Shown piece by piece: positions 1-11,487 of a stretch of 64,000 nucleotides of DNA (position 1 is its first letter; every line of letters starts with the position of its first letter). A program made the position numbers and the translations under genes. This stretch comes from Basidiobolus meristosporus CBS 931.73 (Eukaryota > Basidiobolomycota > Basidiobolomycetes > Basidiobolales > Basidiobolaceae): contig MCFE01000047.1 in the NCBI GenBank assembly GCA_002104905.1, positions 124,001-188,000 of the forward strand, in the 5' to 3' direction. The notes beneath the pieces are model-generated. The model worked only from the letters and a program-made list of their open reading frames with translations, was not told the DNA's origin and ran no database searches.

Positions 1-525
1 TAATTCCGAATGCAAATTGGGCAAACATGATACCGACTACTCCACTCTGGCCCCGGCTATGGTTAGCTAAGAAGATACGAGCTACTTGCATGTGTTCGGT
101 ATAGCGACCTACAAAAAAAAGCTCGGGAAACTGGAGGTGGATGTCAGTAAGGCCACTTTTCACCCCAAACGATGAAACACACTAAAGCTTCGCCAAGTTT
201 TAGTTCGGTGTCCAAACGATCGTCCAGTAGGTAATCTACCAGGCATGAGATTAATGTCATATTTGAGAAGGCTTGTGACGGTATCTACGTTTACCCCAAG
301 TAGCATTCTTCTCCATTGAATAAAGGGTGTGTACGTTCCGTATAGATTTGCAAGTTGGCTTATGGAAGAGACTCGACGTGGCTTAGATAAAGAAATTAAA
401 CAATCAATCCCAATTTAAGCTCACCAATGATGTTCGAGGGAATCAAGTCTGATAGCTCAGTTGATCTGATACAGAATTGATGAACTCCATAACAAGAAAA
501 GCTGAGTGCAGTCTTCAAATCTTAT
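1..525. other. No supported gene (window edge)
   Basis: I found no open frame with convincing splice sites or recognisable protein here. The stretch is probably the 5' flank of the chelatase-like gene plus flank of a gene outside the window. Confidence 0.4.
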
Positions 526-2204
526 ATGTTACCTCCAAAGAGACGATACAGACAACAGATACAAGCAATATGCCGAGGCTCCGGCTGCTATTATTCTGAG
601 GATGTATTTATGTCTTTGCTTTTGTGCCTCATCGCTGGAAGTAAGCCTTTGTTACTGAGAACTAGGCCAGAAGCAATTAATGACCTTGCAGAAATGCTCG
701 AGCAAGTAAGTCTTTTCTTTGGCTAAACAGGATGCTCTTGACCCACTCTAAAGTGTATTTAGATGTCCTTGCAAGTATTTGGCCTAAATTGCGCGAGAAT
801 TGACTGTTCACAGATCCATGCAACCAGTGATCTCTATCGAACCATGTTCAACAAGAGTAAGGACTCATTTCTACGCCCTCGTACCAATTCCTTTGCACCT
901 GGGGTTACGGGCTTAATATCCCCTCCCGAGCCTCGAACCAGTCCGCCAACTAGCCTGTTCTCTAACAGAGACATAGCCAACAAAAACCTAATCTCTAATA
1001 GCCAAGTAGATGGCAAGAAGAACCGAAGCTTTTCGGTAGATGATCGTACGCTTGAAGAACGCAAACTATTTATAAGCTCCTTAAGGCAGCAAATACCTGT
1101 TGAGCACTTACAGAATAAACATCACCTGGAAAAACATAGGCGAAAGCAGCCCACCGTATCTTTCAGGGAATCTCACAAGGTAGGCTATTGGACGCACTAA
1201 AAGCATTCCGTGAACCTCTCATCATTCGATGGGCTAACACAGGAGCTCAAATCCCAAAAGCAAACAGAAGACGCAGAATACATACCTCTTGGACGAGTAA
1301 GTGAGCGAACCAGTAAAGAGCCAGCGTCCTTGAAACCACAGAGGAAGCCATCCATAGTGTACAATACTTCCATGTTTACACCCAAAAAACTAGCCAATAT
1401 CATCGTACTCGAGGGATTGGAGGAATCTGATGAGACCGTACAGCTCGCCATATTAGAGGTATTACTCTTCAGTCATGTGAATGCTCTTTCCTATAATAAC
1501 CAAGTGGCAGATTCTGTCGAAGGGATGGCTTGTGGATGACAGTACTGTATGCTATGTCCCAGACCCTTTCGTAATTGTATCCGTAATGCCCTTAAGCTGC
1601 GCAATGCCGAAGACAAAGCGCCTGGTATAGCATGGATTTCTCTCCGTAAGCAAAGGATCGAAAGTAACCAAACTCCTACGATAGCTAGAGATGTTTTACC
1701 TTAGTTGCGTACATGATGGAACTATGGAGGCGAAGCCCTTGATGTCGAGCAAGCGCCAGCTCGTCTTTCCTTATCAAGTAAGCACTGTCACATCTTCACT
1801 TCGCGAAATAGTCTGAAAACAATCATTCAACATAGGAAGTAAGAGATATTGCCTATCGGGCCAGAAAAGTCACTATAAGCCCAGAAATCGACCGCTACCT
1901 GCGCGATCTCTTTATCGCAATTCGTACTCACGTGAAGTTCAAGAATGGAATGAGTCCTCGGGCATCGACCGACCTCGCTTCAGCTGCTAGGTACAACTTC
2001 CATTTTTCCTGATTGGAGACGATATGCGAGTGACTTACGAATCAATTCAGAGCTCTGGCAGCAGTCCATGAAAAATCCCACGTAACGCCGGATTTGGTTT
2101 TGATTCTCTTTAACAAGGTTCTCGGACATCGCCTATTCTCATACCCCGCGGCCGACCAAGGTATCATGAACGATACACTACAATCAGTCCAACCCCCGCT
2201 GTAG
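526..2204 (+). CDS. Magnesium-chelatase-like AAA family protein (fungal type)
   Basis: Seven exons join in frame: 526-705, 763-1179, 1243-1458, 1511-1624, 1685-1777, 1836-1990, 2051-2204. All introns are GT-AG and 52-63 bases. The order of segments resembles what I recall of fungal proteins annotated as magnesium chelatase: an N-terminal helix (SLLLCLIAG), a FGLNCARIDC strand, a central NIIVLEGLE segment, and a C-terminal helical lid with ISPEIDRYLRDLFIAIR and a later VTPDLVLILFNKVLGHRL. No GxxGxGKS Walker A loop is visible, so ATPase activity is doubtful. Fungi make no chlorophyll, so a chelatase role is not expected and the true function is unknown. A possible 45-base in-frame intron at 1297-1341 (GTAAGT...CAG) could shorten the middle. 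The ATG at 526 is the first in frame. Confidence 0.75.
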
Positions 2205-2334
2205 AATATTTATATGAAGGCAACCATACAAATACCCATAGATAGTCTTAATAGATATTTATTCTGAAGGAATGGCCTTTAAACTAATATACAACTGAAA
2301 GCCTGAGCTGAAATAAGACCTGGCCGAATCTAGA

Positions 2335-2860
2335 CTAACGTAGGCTTACGCGAAGTGAGTTATTAAGTTGCTCAAGCATGGTGAAGTACTCGTTGTAAGT
2401 TTCCTGATGTAATTTCTGTTGATGAGGCTTGAGTTTACGGTTGTAAAAGGGAGGTCTGCAGAGGGTGATTAATGTCTAGTCGACTGGGTCAAGGCCTACA
2501 CAAAATTACCTGATTTTATATTTTCCTTGGAAGTAGGCCATTGATAGTAAATTCTGGAGCAGTTTATGCTCGACTCCTTTGCGAGACACGGCTACTTGGA
2601 ACAAGCTGACGGTGTTCAGCCCTAAAAGCGATATTAGAGAAGGAGCTTCCACATCGCATACTGTTAGCCATACCTCTTTCATAGAGGTCAATCAGTTTAT
2701 CTCCATCACGCACGTGCGAGTTCTCACGAAATCCCTCCCGAACCTTTTGATGGATGACTCTTATTCCCTGCTTTGATGGAGCAGCTGCTTTTTCTCCGTA
2801 CTTCCATAGACGCCGATAGAGGGTACGGAGCTCAGCCGGGGTTGGTATGGCTTTTGACAT
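2335..2860 (-). CDS. LYR-motif (DUF1763-like) small mitochondrial protein
   Basis: Three exons on the minus strand (2674-2860, 2510-2621, 2335-2455) encode 139 residues. The N-terminus carries the LYR signature in ELRTLYRRLWKYG, followed by a basic helix REGFRENSHV, the usual pattern of LYR adaptors that bind acyl-carrier protein and serve respiratory-complex or Fe-S assembly in mitochondria. The middle (VSRKGVEHKLLQNLL) and the C-terminal PPFYNRKLKP block remind me of the fungal DUF1763 subgroup; that assignment is from memory. The last exon is too short to stand out alone but stays open for 39 codons after a good CTGCAG acceptor. The client complex cannot be told from sequence. Confidence 0.75.
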
Positions 2861-3050
2861 TATCAACTGCCTTTCTCTCTGAGGAATACAAAATTTATCA
2901 ACATTTAATGTATAGCTTTTAGGTTGATTCTACCCAATCAGCAATTTTACTAGCACCAACTCACTCGGTATTAGACAAAATTTTCTTGATGAGCATATTG
3001 TCAACGCCCAGTCCGATTTTTGTTCGATACAGAGCTCTGTTATTATTCCT

Positions 3051-3965
3051 ATGAATATTGCACAAAAGGCAGCCCAGCCTCCCTCGACGGTCAAGATAGT
3101 TAACCGGACCCTACGTCGTCTGTTGCTGAAGGTTCACCCGGACTACTTTCACTCTGTGCCCGAAAAGAAGGCACTCAACCAGCGTTCGTTACAGCAGCTC
3201 AATCGGATACTTGGCCCCGTATTGAAAAAAGATGGGAAAGAGAGCTCGATAGAGAGCTTATTTCGAGCACCTATAGAGGTCTCTTTCTATACCAAAGAAG
3301 GCAACCTATTCCAACAAACCTTCACCCTCGCCAATCTCAGTGGTTTCCCCCATTCTGAGTCACCCTTCCCTAGCAACCTCCCCGCCAACGAAAGAGAGAA
3401 TCTCTTCAAGTCAACGCTTACACTCGAATTTCTTAAATACTGTAAGAAATTCGAACTCTCTAGTGTCCAGGGAGATATCGAAAAGCTAGAAGAATACCTC
3501 CGAACCCTTGACGAGTACTATACCGCGCATAATGCCAAACAGTCGTTACCCAAAGGAAAAACACTGAAGGAGATTTTCGAGAAGGGGCTAAGAACCTCGT
3601 TTTCCAATCCATATACCCAATCAAAAGGTTCTATCAGCCGAATGAAAAAGCTTCCTTCAGTCGAAGAGGAATGGAGAGCCATCTTTCGCAGCAGCAAGCT
3701 CGTCTTCAAGCATAGGGACGTATCATCAAGAGAGTATATTGAATGCAAGGAGGCACTTTCGAAGCATCTGGTTGAACTTGGATACTCCCAATGGAGGGGG
3801 CTGCCCTTGATGATCTCCACCGAATTCTCCAGGAACATACCAGGGTTCTTGGTGATTCCGAAAACATTCGAGAAATCTCAGCTTCAGCGCTACCTGGAAA
3901 ATCACCTCGAGAGTATCCGGACTGAATATGCCGAGCTGATCCGCACAAAAACGAAAAGCCCCTAG
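3051..3965 (+). CDS. DUF4460 / TCAIM-like mitochondrial protein
   Basis: A single uninterrupted exon encodes 304 residues. Residues about 15-55 (RTLRRLLLKVHPDYFHSVPE, then a conserved NQRSLQQLN) match the J-domain-like start of DUF4460, known from the animal mitochondrial protein TCAIM. The following PIEVSFYTKEGN strand is also typical. Animal TCAIM is longer and has a second DUF4461 region; the C-terminal half here (LPSVEEEWRAIFRSSKLVF) may be its counterpart but I am less sure. Function in fungi is not established. It is tandem with the LYR gene region and convergent with the metalloprotease; only about 50 bases separate the stop codons. Confidence 0.75.
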   Translation: MNIAQKAAQPPSTVKIVNRTLRRLLLKVHPDYFHSVPEKKALNQRSLQQLNRILGPVLKKDGKESSIESLFRAPIEVSFYTKEGNLFQQTFTLANLSGFPHSESPFPSNLPANERENLFKSTLTLEFLKYCKKFELSSVQGDIEKLEEYLRTLDEYYTAHNAKQSLPKGKTLKEIFEKGLRTSFSNPYTQSKGSISRMKKLPSVEEEWRAIFRSSKLVFKHRDVSSREYIECKEALSKHLVELGYSQWRGLPLMISTEFSRNIPGFLVIPKTFEKSQLQRYLENHLESIRTEYAELIRTKTKSP

Positions 3966-4017
3966 CTCACTTGTGTATATAATATAGTAGAATAGCATTT
4001 ATAGAATACAAACTTTA

Positions 4018-5990
4018 TCAAAACTTCTTGTACATGATGCCCAGAGTCTGGCACCATCTGGAAGCAGAACCAAACATCCCCACGATCGAGTAACCGTAGG
4101 GTGGCTGAAGGCTTTGATTCTGGCCACCTTTACCACCACACCATCCGGTAGTCTTGCCCTTGTTGGTGATGATTTCGATTCCATCAATCCAAGCTCCGTG
4201 GTTTACAACGACGCGATTGATCCAATCATCCTGATCCAAGGTGATTTCGCTCACTTCTCCACCACCAGTCTTGCCGCAGACTATCCTCACTGCCATCAGC
4301 GTATCCGAACGCAACACCATCGATGTATGCGCCACTATGGACCTTCACAGAAACCAGTTGCTGGCCCTGTCGTGGGAGAATCAGGTTGCTGAAGCTGGTC
4401 GCATCCTCGAAATACCAACTTCCGCACTCACTGGATTTGTGGATGCTTCCAAGATATGGGTCCTGCGTTGTTCCTTTCTGAATAAACTCCTGGACATCGT
4501 CTAGTTCGTTGATTTGTTGGTTGGTAGACACTAGGACCATCCGTAGCTTGTCCGAAGGCTTCATGTTGAGACGAGAGGAGATCTCATTTAGCTCGATCAT
4601 TAGTTCAGTTGGGTGTGGGATATCGTCACGAACAAATTCGACGTGAGTGGAATAACGATCGTTGACATGGTATTCAATCATGGACAACCCGGCTGGGGAC
4701 TGGATCAAGACGCCGTTGTCCATCGTCAAGAATGAGGCTCCTTGATCGGTGGATGCGGGTGGCGGATCCATGGGCAATCGAAGGCAGGGATGGTAGCGTA
4801 AGCGAATCACATCCGTACGATGCCAGCGAGAGCCACCCTCGTCCTGGGCGTTCGGTAGAATAGGCCTCTTGTCCCCTTCTTTCACAACAAAAGTTTTGTT
4901 GAAATCGTTGAATCCACGGCTCATGATACCTGCACCAGAATGATCCAGGGTAAGGCAGTGACCAACCTCATGAAGGAATGCGCCCATCCCAACATTCAAA
5001 CACTTGTAGTAGACCCCACATTCGTTACTATCATTTGCCAGATAGTCCTCGGTACACCTCTCATCCGTGAAGGCAGGTACGACTTCTTCAAGACACCTTG
5101 GCCAGGAGTGAACCGCTTGCGAACCGAACATCCCCAGTCGAATATGACCGGCGCCACCACCCAATGCTGCATGACCCAAAATGAGTTGCTGTTGAGGATC
5201 ATAGTGGGAATCCATGATCAAACCAGCAACGTAGCAGGGCTTGTCAAAAGGTGCACCGTGTTCACGAAGAGCCTCTAGGAAAATGGAGAAAAGGGACGGT
5301 TTATCGGTTGGTGGCGTTCCGGCTGGCGGTTTGTACTGTTGCGCAATATCTCGATCCCGAATTTCTTGGACCGTTCGTTTGGATCTGATGACATGAACCA
5401 CAGCTGTGTTGCGTACCTCGTGCGTTTGGGAAGTAAGGGTTTCTGATAGTGACTATGTAAGCAAGGCTATTTCGGTCACAGTGGGAATCTAGTAAACACT
5501 CACCTGCTTGATAACTCTCTTCTAACATAAAGGTCCTCCTGCCAAAACCGTTTCTAACCATTTGCTCGCTATTAAAAGCTTGCCACAGATAGGCAGCACA
5601 CCTGAAGCGTTTGATAGCGCCCTCAAGGCCACAGTCGTCTCTTTTACAATCGGGTGCATCCAACTGGGCTGGACTGTCCTTGGCCAGCATAATAACCAGT
5701 CTCAACGGAGGGTTATCGAGAGGAGGGACATAATTCAAAGTTATCACCGTTTGTTGACCTTGATAGGAGAACACGACTTGGTTGGTGCCAGGTTCAAGGT
5801 GGACCAAGCATTTGAAGTGACTGTCAACCACGGGCCACCTAATAGGGGGGAAATTGGAACTCTGTACTTCAACTTCGCTTTCAAAACGTGACCCCTCTGG
5901 CCCCGCTTGCCCGTAAACCAGGAGAACTCTCTGATAGATATTCTCGCCGTTTTGGACGTTCGATATTCTTGGCGCAGCGAAATACGACAT
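4018..5990 (-). CDS. Metzincin-like peptidase with jacalin domain (YIL108W type), frame broken near the end
   Basis: Two exons (5504-5990 and 4018-5442) encode about 637 residues. The zinc site is HEVGHCLTLDH, an HExxHxxxxxH motif, followed by a likely Met-turn in GIMSRGF. The overall plan, a beta-rich N-terminal part, central peptidase and C-terminal jacalin-like lectin, matches the fungal Metallopep family that includes yeast YIL108W. No signal peptide is obvious. The jacalin domain shows two IDG...CG(G)K repeats, but the first (GAYIDGVAFGYADG) and the rest (CGKTGGGEVSEITL onward) lie in different frames: the total is one base over a multiple of three, and the shift is at about 4283-4291. 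No credible intron repairs it. Whether this is a sequence error, a pseudogene or frameshifting is open. It is divergent with the tectonin gene. Confidence 0.8.
4283..4291 (-). other. Apparent single-base frame break in jacalin domain
   Basis: The upstream frame reads to YADG and the downstream frame resumes at VRIVCGK. One extra base (or two missing) is needed. With two bases restored, the spacing from IDG to the CG pair would be 13 residues, equal to that in the second jacalin repeat. A 10-base GT...AG string here is far too short to be an intron. Confidence 0.65.
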
Positions 5991-6402
5991 AATTTACGGC
6001 ATTTTACGAAGATGCGCTATATATAGCACCAGTAGCACAAGTAACAAACAAACCAATATTTCCTGGAGTAGGCGGTGATTGGCCATAAACGTATGACGCG
6101 ATCTTATCGAGGCTTCCATAGTCCACAATTACCAAAACTAAACTATCCACAATCCTACGGAGAATCCTATCTACAATCCCGACCAAAATCCTATGGAGAA
6201 TCCTATCTACAATCAGCAGCTTATTACTGAATTGGAGCCACAGGGTCGGGGATTAAAAGAGATACTGCCGTTTCATTATACAACATCTCGAAACAAGTAT
6301 CAGGTTCGAATCAAGAGTTTTGTTTCAACCCAATCGCTCGCAAATATAACAAAAGGCATCATTGATATAGCTCTCTTGCTCCTATCTCTTTTTGTTTCAT
6401 CC
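5991..6402. promoter_or_regulatory. Shared upstream region of metalloprotease and tectonin genes
   Basis: About 410 bases separate the two divergent starts if the tectonin start at 6403 is right. It contains the 36-base-period repeat and, directly before 6403, a pyrimidine-rich run (6371-6402), which is common just upstream of fungal transcription or translation starts. A two-way promoter is inference. Confidence 0.4.
6151..6214. repeat. Tandem direct repeat, 36-base period
   Basis: Positions 6151-6178 and 6187-6214 are 28-base near-identical copies with one C/T difference, each ending in AGAATCCTATCTACAATC. The period is a multiple of three. If translated in frame with the tectonin gene it would give NP(T/M)ENPIYN repeats, but an in-frame stop lies upstream and the probable start is downstream, so I treat it as noncoding. 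Confidence 0.75.
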
Positions 6403-7248
6403 ATGTTTTCATCAAGGCTAATGAGATGGTGCTTGTTGGTTGTTTTGGGTGGCACCGTGACAATAGAAGGAACCATATATCGATCGATCAATGGACCAAC
6501 AAAGCCCGAGTATGAGATTATCGAAGACCCAGGCATGACACGTATCTCGGTAGGAACCGACAATGTTCTCTGGGGACTGAGAGAGAACGAGAAAGTTGAA
6601 CAGTATTTCAACAATCAATGGCATCCATTAGAAGGCAGATTCACAGAGTTAGCGGCGCTTGATCGTGGCATTGCCTGGGCGACAAATAAGTTCGGTCATG
6701 TCTACAGGTTCAGTAATGGACATTGGCACCGCATCAATGGGAGTCTGGAGGCACTGAGCGCCAGTAGAAACAACCAACAAGAGTTCGTATGGGGCTATGA
6801 CCTGAAGAACAACATAAAGCTCTGCACCTACGATGCTAGAAATGGAAACTGTCAGTGGCAAACAATCGACAAATCACCGACGCTGCAAGGTCGAAGAATT
6901 GTGTCGATTGCCACGACGGGAGATGGAAAAGGATACGGTCTGTTTGAACCCAGAGATCAAATCGGATATCCTACCTACGTGTTCGACAACGGACAATGGG
7001 TCAAACTAGGGGAAAGTCTTCTTCATCTGGTAGGCACCGTTTCGAACTACATCACGGGCGTCAATAGCAAAGGGGAGGTAAGAATGACACACATGAGCAA
7101 TTTAAATGACTGGATTGTGCTGGACGGCTTCCAGACGGTCCCCGAGTGCTCGACAATAAGCGAGCAAATCTGGGTTTTGGCTGGAGCTTATGCCCAACTC
7201 AACAACAATACAGTAACATATGAGCACATATTTGAGACGGTTGCTTAG
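6403..7248 (+). CDS. Secreted tectonin-type beta-propeller protein
   Basis: One exon encodes 281 residues from the ATG at 6403. I prefer this start because MFSSRLMRWCLLVVLGG gives a credible signal peptide right after a pyrimidine-rich leader; the frame is open back to an ATG at 6193, which would add 70 residues of unlike character. The mature part holds tectonin repeats, seen as TRISVGTDNVLWGL, GIAWATNKFGHVYRF with NGHWHRINGSLEALSAS, and a degenerate third and fourth copy with NGQWVKLGESL. Tectonin lectins bind O-methylated or acidic glycans of bacteria and nematodes in other systems, so a defence or recognition role at the cell surface is possible; that is inference. It is divergent with the jacalin-tailed metalloprotease. 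Confidence 0.75.
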   Translation: MFSSRLMRWCLLVVLGGTVTIEGTIYRSINGPTKPEYEIIEDPGMTRISVGTDNVLWGLRENEKVEQYFNNQWHPLEGRFTELAALDRGIAWATNKFGHVYRFSNGHWHRINGSLEALSASRNNQQEFVWGYDLKNNIKLCTYDARNGNCQWQTIDKSPTLQGRRIVSIATTGDGKGYGLFEPRDQIGYPTYVFDNGQWVKLGESLLHLVGTVSNYITGVNSKGEVRMTHMSNLNDWIVLDGFQTVPECSTISEQIWVLAGAYAQLNNNTVTYEHIFETVA

Positions 7249-7885
7249 GTGGAATTTTATAGAATCTTTACTATTTTCACCGACCCCTCCCAGCACAACA
7301 CTGAGAGCAAAAAGAAATAAACAATGAGCCATAGCATTTCGAGCAAAAAAATACACAATGAGTCATACAATTTCGAGCAAAAGAAGTATACAATGAGCCA
7401 TAGCATCTCATTTACTGTTTCTTAAGCTCCGACGCCCACCCGGTCTCCGACAACCATGTTTAAGGAGATTTTTGCTGAATTCAAACATCACAACAGATCA
7501 GTAAAATCCCGACTATGTGAACAATGTTTCCCAATACACACATATGCATACAAACACCTATGAAGGATAATACGCCAATAGCATTGTGTCGGCGGCCCTA
7601 TGGGTTAGATTGCATATACTTCTGACATGAATCAGCTCTTTCCACTCTTGTACTTGTACTTCCCGCTCACCAAGTCTTGTACACATAAGCACCGATCTCC
7701 ATTCCTTTTAACTACAGCCACGTCTTCATCATTTGTAATCGTACATTCGAGTTCGAGTTATCTTCTCCTTTCATCGCCACGTGAAGGTTATTTGTCACCA
7801 AGACCCGCAAGGATACTGTTTAGATTTGAACTTTCTCAATACTGATTCCGAGAACAACTCCCTTTTACGGCAGGAATAGTTTGGG
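7249..7885. other. Intergenic region with repeats
   Basis: There is no supported gene. It holds three tandem copies of a roughly 35-base unit at 7305-7409 and the leader of the kinase gene. Confidence 0.5.
7305..7409. repeat. Three tandem copies of a ~35-base unit
   Basis: Copies start at 7305, 7341 and 7375, each beginning GAGCAAAA and containing ACAATGAG(C/T)CATA. Copy lengths are 36, 34 and 35 bases with a few substitutions. It sits about 60 bases after the tectonin stop, so it could be transcribed as 3' UTR. Confidence 0.8.
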
Positions 7886-10959
<3,074 letters not shown>

Positions 10960-11487
10960 ATGTAAACCTGATATTCCGAAATGACTTTAAACCTGCCCAC
11001 TAACGAATTTTGCTATATCACATATTTTGTAAACTTCATGAAATCCCATCATCTTCCCAGTCATGATTCCCATCTCGACAAGGAACAAATCCACCGGCGC
11101 ATCCTCTTTCCCTTCGTAATCCTCACTGGCCCTATGCTAATTTAAAACCATCACTAAACGCAATAAATATCTTATTTGTAGGGCTGAGAACCAGCAGTGG
11201 GATGAATTGATGTTGTCGAGATCACAACCAATGAGATTGGTTACTGGTGATCAAAACATTGGATCGGCTGTGAGCAATGGACGGATCGGCGGAAATCACT
11301 AGCTGGCATTGGGTGGGCCATCGAGAGACAACATTGTTGTTTGTTTATATTTTCCTCGACAAATCCGGGTCCGAAATATCCAAACAATGCATTGATATAA
11401 CAGTATGTAGGGTGGATGACTGCTCAGGATTCCCCATTCCCTTTACTCTCTTTTCTTTAGACCACCCACCCGTTTTCTTCCCACAAC
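10960..11487. other. Intergenic, no gene seen
   Basis: Kinase 3' flank and MCM5 upstream region. I could not support any further feature. Confidence 0.5.

Noticed and set aside
4264-4320. A 37-base intron that would repair the jacalin frame
   Set aside because: It would remove GVAFGYADG, part of the conserved jacalin repeat.
6193-6402. N-terminal extension of the tectonin gene from the ATG at 6193
   Set aside because: The signal peptide and pyrimidine-rich leader favour 6403; the extension begins inside a tandem repeat and would bury the signal peptide.
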